64,000 nucleotides of DNA from JAWLEP01 sp964553045. Its GTDB lineage: Bacteria; Fermentibacterota; Fermentibacteria; Fermentibacterales; JCC-6. The translations under genes and the position numbers were made by a program. Location: the NCBI GenBank assembly GCA_964553045.1, contig CAZKJG010000001.1, forward strand, positions 150,231 to 214,230. Direction: 5' to 3'. Below are positions 31,242 through 39,833 of the stretch, one piece after another. How positions within the stretch are numbered: the first letter of the stretch is position 1; every line of letters starts with the position of its first letter. The notes below the pieces were generated by a model. That model was not told where the DNA came from. It ran no database searches and was given only the letters and a program-made list of their open reading frames with translations.

Positions 31242-32540
31242 TCAGTCATCCTCGTCCACCCTTTCCAATATCTCGGTCTCGTTCCTCAGATGCCTTTGAA
31301 GGGAGCATACCTCCCTTATCCGCTTCTCCGGCAGCTTCTCCTGCAGCTCGGGGCTGGCCAGCATGGCCTCCAGCATGCTCCGCCCGGACTCCATGGCCTC
31401 CATGGAGAGCCTCTGCACCAGAGCGTAGGCGTCTTCGCGGCCCATTCCCGCGTCCACCAAAGCCAGCATCACCGACTGCGAGTAGAACCTGTCTCCCGCA
31501 GCCTTGAGGTTGCGGCGCACGGCCCTCTCGTCGATGGTCAGCCCCGATGCAAGATCTGCGCCCTTGCGCAGCGCGTACAGGGCCACTCCGCAGGCGTCGG
31601 GGAATACGAACCGCTCCGCCGAGGAATGGCTGATGTCGCGCTCGTGCCACAGCGCGGTATCCTCCAGGCCCACCATCAGGTACCCGCGCAGCAGCCGGGC
31701 CATTCCGCACAGTCTCTCGCTCACTATGGGATTGCGCTTGTGCGGCATGGCGCTGGACCCCTTCTGTCCGCCCCCAAAGCGCTCCTCGGCCTCGCCCACC
31801 TCCGTCCTCTGCAGGTGACGAACCTCCGTTGCGAAGCGCTCAAGGGCGGCGCCGATTGCGCACAGGGCGTACAGGAAGGCCGCGTGGCGGTCCCGGGGAA
31901 CCACCTGCGTGGAAACCGTCTCGTGTCCGATGCCCAGACGCCGGCATACGTACTCCTCCACACTGGGGTCGAGGTGCGCGTATGTTCCGACAGCCCCTGA
32001 TATCTTGCCCCGGCAGGCCTCTTCCAGTCCTTCGTCCAGCCGCTTTCGGCAGCGGTCGGCCTCGGACAGGAAGCCGGCCATCTTCAGGGCCATGGTGGTG
32101 GGCTCGGCGTACATGCCGTGGGTCCTGCCCATGCAGGCCATTCCCCGGGTCCGTTCCACCAGGGCTGCAAGACTCCGGCGGTACTGCCGAAGGGCCTTCG
32201 ATATCAGCCCCCCGGCGTCCCGTATCTGGGTGGCCAAGCAGGTGTCGAGTATGTCGCTGGAGGTCATTCCGTAGTGTATGTGGCGGGACTCTGGGCCCAG
32301 GCTCTCCGACACGCTGGTGAGGAAGGCTATCACGTCGTGCCGGACCCGGCTCTCCACCTCGTCGATCCTGCGAATGTCGAAGGAGGCCTTCTTCCGAATG
32401 AGCTCCAGGTCCTCGGGAGGAACCAGGCCCTGCTCCGCCCTGGCCTCCACCGCCAGCATCTCTATCTCCAGCCAGCGCCGAAAACGCGATTCCCGGGACC
32501 AGATCTCCGTCATCTCGGGAATTGCGTAGCGGTCTATCAC
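31242..32540 (-). CDS. purB: Adenylosuccinate lyase
   Basis: 432 aa, the usual bacterial length. Fumarase/aspartase superfamily: RVRHDVIAFL, the TSSDILDT motif, GRTHGMYAEPTT and the flexible signature loop GSSAMPHKRNPIVSE with the catalytic Ser. It removes fumarate from SAICAR and adenylosuccinate in purine synthesis. GTG at 32540 has AGGGG 6 nt upstream. First purine gene of the cluster that continues to purL and purQ. Confidence 0.96.
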   Translation of the reverse strand: MIDRYAIPEMTEIWSRESRFRRWLEIEMLAVEARAEQGLVPPEDLELIRKKASFDIRRIDEVESRVRHDVIAFLTSVSESLGPESRHIHYGMTSSDILDTCLATQIRDAGGLISKALRQYRRSLAALVERTRGMACMGRTHGMYAEPTTMALKMAGFLSEADRCRKRLDEGLEEACRGKISGAVGTYAHLDPSVEEYVCRRLGIGHETVSTQVVPRDRHAAFLYALCAIGAALERFATEVRHLQRTEVGEAEERFGGGQKGSSAMPHKRNPIVSERLCGMARLLRGYLMVGLEDTALWHERDISHSSAERFVFPDACGVALYALRKGADLASGLTIDERAVRRNLKAAGDRFYSQSVMLALVDAGMGREDAYALVQRLSMEAMESGRSMLEAMLASPELQEKLPEKRIREVCSLQRHLRNETEILERVDEDD

Positions 32541-32630
32541 TCCGGTCCCCTCTCAGCCAGGCGGTCCAGCGGCCCCACCATTCCCACTGCCAAAGGATAC
32601 CCCCAACTTGGCCATACTGCAACGATGCGG

Positions 32631-32975
32631 CTAATCCGGAACCCCCAGGCTCTCGGTGAGCGGCTCGTAGATCCAGGCGAACAGCGACTGGGAATCGTGG
32701 TAGACCTTGAGCCAGTCGCGGGATACGCCCATTACCTGCAGGGTGTCACCACTTCGCACCTGTCCCATCACCGCGTAGCCGGTGCCGGGGCCGGCACGGA
32801 GGTTCACCACGCTGCCCCTAACCAGCACCTCCTCCCAGGGCGATTCCGTCTCCTCGACAACGACCGAGTCGGCGGGCGCCCCTTCGAAGGTATCCCTGGT
32901 GGAGCAGCCGGCCGAAGCCCCGACCAGCAGCACGGCAACGGAGATCTCTGTGGCCAGCAGGATGCCGGAGCGCAA
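32631..32975 (-). CDS. SH3-domain lipoprotein
   Basis: 114 aa. A lipoprotein signal (VAVLLVGASAGC, Cys about 24) is followed by a short linker and one bacterial SH3 domain (VNLRAGPGTGYAVMGQVRSGDTLQVMGVSRDWLKVY ending FAWIYEPL, read in pieces). Such domains bind peptidoglycan peptides or act as small envelope adaptors. It starts 9 nt after the IspH-fusion gene and is probably co-transcribed. The 90-bp stretch downstream before purB shows no feature. Confidence 0.85.
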   Translation of the reverse strand: MRSGILLATEISVAVLLVGASAGCSTRDTFEGAPADSVVVEETESPWEEVLVRGSVVNLRAGPGTGYAVMGQVRSGDTLQVMGVSRDWLKVYHDSQSLFAWIYEPLTESLGVPD

Positions 32976-32984
32976 ATCGACCTC

Positions 32985-34700
32985 CTAGGAAAGAAGTGAA
33001 ACGGCCAGGGTCGCCAGACCCGCCGCGAAAAGCGAACCATCGGTGGCGAAGCGGCTGCCCAACTCGGACGGGAAGGCCGACCGGCGCATGGCGCGGTATC
33101 CGGCCACCACCCACACCGGGGCCACCAGGAAGCCCAGGGCCCAGACGGGCAGCGTGCCCAGGGCAGCACCCGCGGCTATGGCCGCCGCCGACATCACGGC
33201 GCTTCCCGCGAGGAGCCTTACGCTCCAGGCCTCGCCCAGCTTCAGGGGAATGGTGTCCAGTCCCATCAGGGCGTCGCCCTGCAGGTCGACCAAGTCCACG
33301 AGCACCGAGCGGGCCAGGAACAGCCAGAACAGCGCCGCCGACCACAGCAGCACCGGGGTGATGCTGCCCCCGGCCGCAATCAGGCCGGGAAGCAGCCCCA
33401 GCAGTATCGACCAGGCCAGGGCGAACAGTATGTCCCTGGCCCCGGGCAGGGCCCGCAGGCCGCCTACCGGCAGGGTACCGCCCACCAGCGGCATGGAGTA
33501 CAGCAGGAAGGCCAGCAGCGACACCGCCACCGCACCCACCCATATGGTACCGGCCATGGCCGCCAGCAGAAGCGCCGCGGCCAGGGAGGAGACGGCCACG
33601 ATGATGTGCGCGCGACGGTGGGCGGCGATGTACTCCTGCCTGCGGTGGCAGGCCGCCGTGCAGACCCCGGTCTCCAGTATGGAGTTCATCAGGTGCATGG
33701 CGAACAGCACCAGGCTGGACGAGAGCACCGGCAGCAGCCAGCTGCCCCCGTCAAGCAGCCTCCAGCCGGCAAGGCCTATGAGCACCGCCGCCGGGGGCAC
33801 ATGTACGCTGCTGAACACCAGGTCACGAACCAGCCTGCGGACGAATCCCGTCCTGGCGCCCAGGCCCTGTATCTCGTGCAGGCGCTCCCGTACCTTGCGT
33901 ATGCTCCAGCTGGGGGTGGAGGCCCCGGCGGTGAGCAGGACGTCCTCGCATTCGGAGAGGGCCTCCTCGTCCAGCTCCGCGGCGGTCTCCACGTGGAATA
34001 CCGGCAGGCCCTCCTCGAAGGCGATGGCGGCCAGCCTGCGGGTGTTGGCGCTGTTGCGGCCGCCCACCACCACCACGCAGTCCACATTGCGGCAAAGCTG
34101 TCGGAGCTCCTGCTGCCTCTGGCGCGTGGAGCCGCAGATCGTGTTGGCGTGCTCCACCTCCCCGAAGCGCTCCCGCAGCCGGACCAGCGACCGCTCCCAG
34201 GCCTCGGTGTCCTGGGTGGTCTGCGACAGCAGGAAGGGCCTCTCCAGCTCCGGCAGGCGGTCCACGTCGTCGGGGCCGGATATCACGTGCGACCCGTCAC
34301 CGGCGTAGGACCGGATGGCCCGCACCTCCTGGTGGCCCTCGTCTCCCAGTATGACCAGGTCGTAGCCGCGGCCGGCCATCCTGCGGGCCAGCTCCAGGGC
34401 CCGCTTCACCTTGGGACATGTCAGGTCACGCAGCCGTACCGGCAGCTCCTCCAAGCTCTCCTTCTCGTTTAGTGCAACCCCGTGGGTGCGCAGGAAAAGG
34501 GTGCCGCCGTCCATACGGCAGGGATCCTCGCAGATACCCACACCACGCTCGGCAAGCGCCTCGATCACCTGGGGGTTGTGCACCAGCTGGCCGTATACCA
34601 TGTAGGGCCCCCGACCCCGCTTGATCTCGGCAAGAACGAGGTCCACCGCCCGCCGGACGCCCCAGCAGAAACCCGCGGTCCTGGCCACCGTTACGCTCAA
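32985..34700 (-). CDS. ispH: IspH (HMBPP reductase) fused to a UbiA-like prenyltransferase domain
   Basis: 571 aa. Residues 1-285 are IspH, last step of the MEP isoprenoid pathway: the three Fe-S cysteines Cys12 (GFCWGV), Cys95 (LTCPKV) and Cys189 (TICGSTRQRQ), and the substrate-site residues His41, His73, His123 and Glu125 are all present. Residues about 300-571 are a polytopic UbiA-like domain of about eight helices. Its second Asp motif is intact (Asp469, Asp472, Asp476 in DLVDLQGD). The first, normally NDxxDxxxD, is NSILETGV (Asn339, Glu343). The start is TTG at 34700 with GGGGGAG 4 nt upstream. The fusion suggests IPP/DMAPP made by the first half feeds a prenyl-transfer step; the acceptor is unknown. 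Confidence 0.88.
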   Translation of the reverse strand: MSVTVARTAGFCWGVRRAVDLVLAEIKRGRGPYMVYGQLVHNPQVIEALAERGVGICEDPCRMDGGTLFLRTHGVALNEKESLEELPVRLRDLTCPKVKRALELARRMAGRGYDLVILGDEGHQEVRAIRSYAGDGSHVISGPDDVDRLPELERPFLLSQTTQDTEAWERSLVRLRERFGEVEHANTICGSTRQRQQELRQLCRNVDCVVVVGGRNSANTRRLAAIAFEEGLPVFHVETAAELDEEALSECEDVLLTAGASTPSWSIRKVRERLHEIQGLGARTGFVRRLVRDLVFSSVHVPPAAVLIGLAGWRLLDGGSWLLPVLSSSLVLFAMHLMNSILETGVCTAACHRRQEYIAAHRRAHIIVAVSSLAAALLLAAMAGTIWVGAVAVSLLAFLLYSMPLVGGTLPVGGLRALPGARDILFALAWSILLGLLPGLIAAGGSITPVLLWSAALFWLFLARSVLVDLVDLQGDALMGLDTIPLKLGEAWSVRLLAGSAVMSAAAIAAGAALGTLPVWALGFLVAPVWVVAGYRAMRRSAFPSELGSRFATDGSLFAAGLATLAVSLLS

Positions 34701-34783
34701 CGCACTCCCCCCGCCTCATATATGCCTGTTCTGGAAGGGCTATGCCTAATCCGCAGCCGGCGGCAAGTCAACTCCCGCAGGGG

Positions 34784-35416
34784 CTAGTAGAGCGCCTTGA
34801 CCGACCCCCAGGTTGTACTCTCGAATCCCGGTGGGGGCTCTTCCGCCTGCACCCAGTAGTCGTTGGCAGTGGGTCCCTGTATAACCCAGGGCTCCCACAC
34901 GACGAAGTCGTCGGAGTAGAAGGAGTGGTCGGCGTCGTTGGGGGTATTGTCTCCGAGTATGGACGGCCATCCGCCGCTGGAGAGCTCGGTGTTGGCTATG
35001 AGCCAGAATTCGGGCTCGCACCAGATGGAGGGATAGTAGTAGTCGACCTCTACCGCACTGTAGTGTGTAGCCGTTGTCTGGGTCTGGTCGAGCAGTTCGG
35101 TGGGCCCTGTCTGCTCTCCGTTGTAGACCTCGAAGTACACCTCGGATGTGTCCCAGGGATAGGAGGAGTGATGGTAGAACCACATCTCGGTCTGTCCGTG
35201 CTTCCAGTCCCAGGGAGTTCCGTAGAAGTCCTCGGTATTGAACCAGGTGCCCCTGTAGAGCCCCTCCCAGGACAGCCACCAGGCGGTTCCGTCGAAGTAG
35301 GTCAGGTTGTCGTCAGAGGGGGCGCTGCCCAGGGGATTGTGGAGTTTCACGTTGCCCGCGGAGAGAAATGCGGCCGCGAAAGGAATACAGAGGAGACTGC
35401 GCCAAGTAGCTCCCAT
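34784..35416 (-). CDS. Secreted protein, tandem paralogue A, unknown family
   Basis: 210 aa. ATG at 35416 (GGGGGAC, 3 nt spacing) begins a signal-like segment ending before GNVKLHNP. The mature part is very rich in Trp, Tyr and Asp: SDDNLTYFDGTAWWLSWEGLYRGTWFN read in pieces, MWFYHHSSYPWDTSEVYFEVYNG, FWLIANTELSSGGWPSILGD, FVVWEPWVIQGPTANDYWVQAE and a C-terminal TWGSVKALY. It aligns end to end with the protein encoded at 35482-36102, so it is a tandem duplicate. I recognise no known family. The aromatic-rich beta pattern suggests a surface or binding protein; function unknown. Confidence 0.75.
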   Translation of the reverse strand: MGATWRSLLCIPFAAAFLSAGNVKLHNPLGSAPSDDNLTYFDGTAWWLSWEGLYRGTWFNTEDFYGTPWDWKHGQTEMWFYHHSSYPWDTSEVYFEVYNGEQTGPTELLDQTQTTATHYSAVEVDYYYPSIWCEPEFWLIANTELSSGGWPSILGDNTPNDADHSFYSDDFVVWEPWVIQGPTANDYWVQAEEPPPGFESTTWGSVKALY

Positions 35417-35434
35417 TTTGTCCCCCATAAGAAA

Positions 35435-35460
35435 TGGGGCGCCGGCAAGCCGGCGCCCCA
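35435..35460 (-). terminator. Hairpin between the tandem paralogues
   Basis: A 26-nt palindrome TGGGGCGCCGGC / GCCGGCGCCCCA separated by AA. On the minus strand it follows the stop of paralogue B by about 20 nt and is followed by TTTCTTAT, so it works best as an intrinsic terminator in that direction. It resembles the hairpin after the tRNA pair at 186-210. Confidence 0.65.
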
Positions 35461-35481
35461 CTACTCGGTGCTCTTGTAGGC

Positions 35482-36102
35482 CTAGTAGAGAGTCTTGATG
35501 GATCCCCAGGTAGCATTGTCGAAGCTAGGGCTACCCTCGGCCTGGATCCAGTAATCGTTGGAGGTGGGGCCCTGGATTATCCACGGCTCCCAGACGATGA
35601 AGTCGTCGGAGAAGAAGGAGTGGTCGGTGTCGCCGGGAGAGTTGTCGCCGAGGATTGCAGGCCATCCGCCGCTGGAGAGCTCGGTGTTGGCCACGAGCCA
35701 GAAGTTGGCCTCTGTAGCGATAACCGGATCGTAGTCCAACTCAACCGCGCTGTAGTGCGTGGCGGTGACCATGGTCTGGTCGAGCTGGTCCGTGGGACCC
35801 ATCTGGTCGCCATTGTAGAGCTCGAAGTAGACATCGGAGGTGTCCCAGGGGTAGGAGGTGTGGTGGTAGAACCACATCTCGCTCTGGTCAATCTCCATTT
35901 CTTCCGCAGTACCGTAAAAGTCTGCGCTGTTGAACCAGGTGCCTCTGTAGAGGCCACCCCAGGTGAGCCACCAAGGTGTACCGTCGAAGTAGGTAAGATC
36001 GTCGTCCGAGGGGGCGCTTCCGCCGAGACCCTCGACCCTGGCCACGTCGGCTGCTAAGGCCGCTGCGGCGACAAGAGCAAGAACAGCCAAAACCCTCATC
36101 AT
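35482..36102 (-). CDS. Secreted protein, tandem paralogue B, unknown family
   Basis: 206 aa. Clear signal peptide (MMRVLAVLALVAAAALAADVA) with AAAGGAG 6-7 nt before the ATG. The mature protein repeats the layout of paralogue A almost block by block: SAPSDDDLTYFDGTPWWLTW, MWFYHHTSYPWDTSDVYF, TATHYSAVELDYDP, NTELSSGGWPAILGDNSPGD, VWEPWIIQGPTSNDYWIQ and a final TWGSIKTLY. It has its own consensus promoter (36141-36169) and a terminator downstream, which points to high, separate expression. No family recognised. Confidence 0.78.
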   Translation of the reverse strand: MMRVLAVLALVAAAALAADVARVEGLGGSAPSDDDLTYFDGTPWWLTWGGLYRGTWFNSADFYGTAEEMEIDQSEMWFYHHTSYPWDTSDVYFELYNGDQMGPTDQLDQTMVTATHYSAVELDYDPVIATEANFWLVANTELSSGGWPAILGDNSPGDTDHSFFSDDFIVWEPWIIQGPTSNDYWIQAEGSPSFDNATWGSIKTLY

Positions 36103-36140
36103 TCAGTTCTCCTTTCCTGAGTTTCCCCTTACTCGAAGCA

Positions 36141-36169
36141 AGTATGCCCCGGCCCCCATGGGGTGTCAA
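36141..36169 (-). promoter_or_regulatory. Promoter of paralogue B
   Basis: On the minus strand, consensus TTGACA (36169-36164), 17 bp, then CATACT (36146-36141). It lies between the uvrB stop and the gene at 36102, giving a leader of about 30 nt. Confidence 0.65.
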
Positions 36170-36183
36170 CCCCTTATGCGTCC

Positions 36184-38169
36184 TTATCGGTACCCATTCT
36201 CATTCAGGATAATGCGCATTCTGTCACGGTATCTGGCCGCCGCCTCGAAGTCCAGCCTGTCGGCGGCCTCCATCATCATCCGCTCCAGCTTCTCAACCGC
36301 GCGTACCGGGTCGGCGGGGAGGTCCAGGCTCTCCTCGCCGCCGCGCGAGGCACTGCCGAATATGTCGGCTATGCTGGTGCTCCTGAGCACCTCCTCGCGG
36401 GTCTTCGTTATGCCCCTGGGCTCTATGCCGTGGCTACGGTTGAACTCCAGCTGTATCTCCCTTCGGCGGGCGGTCTCCTCCATGGCCGAGCGCATGGATT
36501 CGGTGACCGTGTCCGCGTACAGCACGACGGTGCCGGCCATGTTCCGGGCCGCCCTTCCGGCGGTCTGTATCAGACTGGTGCGGGAGCGCAGGAAACCCTC
36601 CTTGTCAGCGTCCAGTATGGCCACCAGCTCCACTTCCGGCAGGTCGAGGCCCTCGCGGAGGAGGTTAACTCCCACCAGCACGTCGAACTCAGCCAGTCGG
36701 AGCTCCCGCAGTATCGATACCCTCTCCAGGGCGTCTATCTCGCTGTGTATGTAACGCACCCGGAAGCCGGCGTCCGAGAGGTAGTCGGTGAGCTCCTCGG
36801 CCATCCTCTTGGTCAGGGTGGTGACCAGTACCCTTCCTCCGCCCTCCACGGCGCTTCTGGTCCTGTCTATGAGATCGTCTATCTGGGTTCTGGCCGGGCT
36901 CACGGCTATCTCGGGGTCAACCAGACCGGTGGGCCGGACAATCTGCTCCGCCACCTGTCCGGAAACGTCCAGCTCGTACTTCGCGGGCGTGGCACTCATG
37001 CAGACCTTCTGGCCGGTGACCTCCACGAACTCCTCCAGGTAGAGGGGGCGGTTGTCGAGTGCGGAGGGAAGCCGGAATCCGTGCTCCACCAGGGTATCCT
37101 TGCGGGCGCGGTCCCCCCGGTACATGCCACGAATCTGCGGAATGGTCCGGTGGGACTCGTCCATGAAGACCAGCATGTCATCGGGGAAGTAGTCGAGAAG
37201 GCAGGCGGGCCTCTCGCCCTGCTCCCGGCCGGAGAGGTGCCGGCTGTAGTTCTCTATGCCGGAGCAGTACCCGGTCTCGGCCAGGAGTTCCAGGTCGTAC
37301 CTGGTCCTGGACTCCAGCCTCTGTGCCTCCAGCAGCTTTCCATGGGCCCGGAGGTGAAGCAGCCGCTCTTGCAGCTCGGCCTCTATCCGGCCCATGGCCA
37401 CGCTGAGGTCCCGGTCTCCGAGGACGAAGTGCTTGGCCGGGTATATGAGTACGCCGTCAAGGCGCTTCTGAACCTCTCCGGTCAGGTGGTCGATGACGGA
37501 TACTGCATCCACCTCGTCCCCGAAGAACTCTATCCTGATCCCCCGATCGGAGTAGGCGGGCACTACGTCCAGCACGTCACCCCTGACCCGGAAGCGGCCC
37601 CGGGTCAGGGCAATGTCGTTGCGCTCGTACTGCATGGAGACCAGCTGCTCCATCAGCTCCGCCGGGGCCATGCGGGCGCCGGCCTCCACCGGGGCGCAGA
37701 TCGAGCGGAAGGTGCGGGGGTTGCCCAGCCCGTAGATGCAGCTCACCGAGGCCACCACTATCACGTCGCGGCGGGAGAGCAGCGACGTGGTGGCCCGCAG
37801 GCGCAGGCGGTCCAGCTCCTCGTTGAGGTCCGCATCCTTCTCTATGTAGGTGTCGGTGGTTGGCAGGTACGCTTCCGGCTGGTAGTAGTCGTAGTAGCTT
37901 ACGAAGTACTCCACCGCCGCCTCGGGGAAGAGGCCCCGGAGCTCGCTGTAGAGCTGGGCCGCCAGCGTCTTGTTGTGGCTGACAACCAGGGTGGGCCGCT
38001 CCAGGCGCTCGACGACATGGGCCATGGTGAAGGTCTTGCCCGAACCGGTCACACCCAGGAGGGTCTGCCAGTCAATCCCCGAACGTATGCCCTTGCAGAG
38101 TGACTCTATCGCCCGGGGCTGGTGGCCGGCGGGCGCGTATTCGGATCTCAGCTCGAAGAGGCCGCCCAA
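36184..38169 (-). CDS. uvrB: Excinuclease ABC subunit B
   Basis: 661 aa, full length. Nucleotide excision repair helicase that loads UvrC at lesions. Walker A GVTGSGKTFT, the beta-hairpin region FVSYYDYYQPEAYLPTTDTYIEKD (read in parts), the DESH helicase motif in FMDESHRTIPQ, QTAGRAARN motif VI, and a C-terminal UVR motif (VEKLERMMMEAADRLDFEAAARYRD). The start is TTG at 38169, one base after the pheT stop, so it belongs to the pheS-pheT-uvrB unit. No ATG fits the conserved N-terminus better. Confidence 0.96.
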   Translation of the reverse strand: MGGLFELRSEYAPAGHQPRAIESLCKGIRSGIDWQTLLGVTGSGKTFTMAHVVERLERPTLVVSHNKTLAAQLYSELRGLFPEAAVEYFVSYYDYYQPEAYLPTTDTYIEKDADLNEELDRLRLRATTSLLSRRDVIVVASVSCIYGLGNPRTFRSICAPVEAGARMAPAELMEQLVSMQYERNDIALTRGRFRVRGDVLDVVPAYSDRGIRIEFFGDEVDAVSVIDHLTGEVQKRLDGVLIYPAKHFVLGDRDLSVAMGRIEAELQERLLHLRAHGKLLEAQRLESRTRYDLELLAETGYCSGIENYSRHLSGREQGERPACLLDYFPDDMLVFMDESHRTIPQIRGMYRGDRARKDTLVEHGFRLPSALDNRPLYLEEFVEVTGQKVCMSATPAKYELDVSGQVAEQIVRPTGLVDPEIAVSPARTQIDDLIDRTRSAVEGGGRVLVTTLTKRMAEELTDYLSDAGFRVRYIHSEIDALERVSILRELRLAEFDVLVGVNLLREGLDLPEVELVAILDADKEGFLRSRTSLIQTAGRAARNMAGTVVLYADTVTESMRSAMEETARRREIQLEFNRSHGIEPRGITKTREEVLRSTSIADIFGSASRGGEESLDLPADPVRAVEKLERMMMEAADRLDFEAAARYRDRMRIILNENGYR

Positions 38170-38170
38170 C

Positions 38171-39832
38171 TCAGTCGCCCAGGGCGTCCAGGTCCAGCTC
38201 GAAGGCCGACGCCGGCCTCTCCAGGCCCCACCCCTCCAGAACGGCCGGGTGGACCTCGCCCAGGATTCCGGCCGGCCCGTCCCCGATCTTCACGCGGGCG
38301 CACCTGCCGGGTATGAAGCGGCCGTCCTTCTCCTCCCGCAGCGACAGCGAGAGGCCGCGGCGGTGGCAGAGGGCCCCCAGCAGCGAATGAGCGTCTCCCA
38401 GGTCCACCTCGTTTCCGCAGACCAGGACCGCCACGCTCATCGAGGTGATCAGGCCGCTGTCCGGACCCTTCCCGAGGACCTCGCCCACCTCGAACAGACG
38501 GTGGGGGTAGGCGGCCCGACCGCTCACGCCCTCCACGTCCAGCAGGCCTGGAAGCAGGCTGTCGCGGACGGCCCCGTACTCCAGGGTCATGGGATTGGCC
38601 AGGCGCACCGGGGACCTCTCCACGCGGCCGCAGGAGAGCTTCTCGGCGCTTCCCAGCACCGGCCTGAGTATCTCCTCGCAGCCGGCTCCGACAAGGATCT
38701 CGCGAATCGCGTCGGACAGGTCCTCCTCCGGGGACGGCCGACCCACGGTGTAGTCCCCCGGCAGCACCGGGGCGAAGTGGTCGTACCCCACCCCTATGGC
38801 CACATCCTCCACCATGTCGACCGGGTGGATTCCGTCGTGACGGTAGGGCGGCAGGGTGCCCCGCAGGATGCCGTCCTCCAGCTCGCCTACCGGGTAATCC
38901 ATTCTGCCCAGGGCCTCGAGGACCCTCTTTCGGCCCACCGGCGCCCCCAGCAGTCGTTCCAGCTCCTCGAGGCGTATCTCCAGGCTGTCGGCGTAGACCA
39001 CCGGGCAGACGCAGCTGCGTCCCCCCGGGGTCTCGTAGGGGTAGCTCACCTCCATGGGCAGTATCTCCGCTCCCCTGTCCTCCAGGTTGCAGGCCAGTAT
39101 GGCGGCGGTGAGCTGTACCGTGTGCCAGTCGGTACCGGTTACGTCGCAGAACAGGTCGCCGTCGCCCGGGCGCACCTGGCCGGTCCCGCGGCTGTTGAGC
39201 ACCGGCGGGAACGAGAACACGCCGCCGGCGGCATCGACAAGTGCCGGGTAGAGGTCGAATCCGGCCAGCAGAGGACCGTAGAGACGACCCTTTTCCGTCT
39301 CCTCGAGAATGCCGTCCAGCGTCATCTCCCGCCGGTATCCAAGTGGAACCATGGTGCTGGCGGGACTGACGGCCGCGTACCGGGCAGGGAAGTCGATACG
39401 GTCCGCGCGGTGAAAGCCTATGGCCGCCGTGCTGCGGGAGCGGCCGAAGGACTCCGTCAGCTTTTCCTGAGTGGCTATGAGCGCGTCCAGTCCCTGGCGG
39501 TCCGGTGCCCACCCGCGACAGCGGAATACGGCTATGTAGGGCCGCACACCCTCCATCTCCGGGGCCACCTCCAGGACGCCTGCGGGTTCGGGGAGGTCAG
39601 CCAGATGGTTCTCGGGGCCGCTCCGGGTGCAGCGCAGGGCCCTGGCAACCCCCTCCACGCACCAGAGGTCCGGACGGTTGGTGTCGTTCAGCTCGATCTT
39701 TACCGTACCGTCCTCCCAGGCGTCCAGCTCGCCCTTCATGATGGCCAGACGCCGCTCCAGCTCGGAGGGCTCGATCTCGGACAGGCCCGAGAGCCGCTTC
39801 AGGTCTTCCCTGGAAACTTCGATCTTCGGCAT
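38171..39832 (-). CDS. pheT: Phenylalanyl-tRNA synthetase beta subunit, archaeal/eukaryotic type
   Basis: 553 aa. Bacterial PheT is about 800 aa with an N-terminal tRNA-binding EMAP-like domain and a C-terminal anticodon-binding domain. This protein lacks both and matches the short archaeal/eukaryotic form: it begins MPKIEVSREDLKRLSG, has ELNDTNRPDLWCVEGVARAL (in parts), B3/B4 editing-type sequence and the B5 and catalytic-like C-terminal domain (NPMTLEYGAVRDSLLPGLL). It pairs with the equally unusual PheS encoded one base upstream. Confidence 0.92.
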   Translation of the reverse strand: MPKIEVSREDLKRLSGLSEIEPSELERRLAIMKGELDAWEDGTVKIELNDTNRPDLWCVEGVARALRCTRSGPENHLADLPEPAGVLEVAPEMEGVRPYIAVFRCRGWAPDRQGLDALIATQEKLTESFGRSRSTAAIGFHRADRIDFPARYAAVSPASTMVPLGYRREMTLDGILEETEKGRLYGPLLAGFDLYPALVDAAGGVFSFPPVLNSRGTGQVRPGDGDLFCDVTGTDWHTVQLTAAILACNLEDRGAEILPMEVSYPYETPGGRSCVCPVVYADSLEIRLEELERLLGAPVGRKRVLEALGRMDYPVGELEDGILRGTLPPYRHDGIHPVDMVEDVAIGVGYDHFAPVLPGDYTVGRPSPEEDLSDAIREILVGAGCEEILRPVLGSAEKLSCGRVERSPVRLANPMTLEYGAVRDSLLPGLLDVEGVSGRAAYPHRLFEVGEVLGKGPDSGLITSMSVAVLVCGNEVDLGDAHSLLGALCHRRGLSLSLREEKDGRFIPGRCARVKIGDGPAGILGEVHPAVLEGWGLERPASAFELDLDALGD

Positions 39833-39833
39833 C

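Noticed and set aside
32541..32630. Small gene or RNA between purB and the SH3 lipoprotein
   Set aside because: No frame with a ribosome binding site and no stable hairpin seen.
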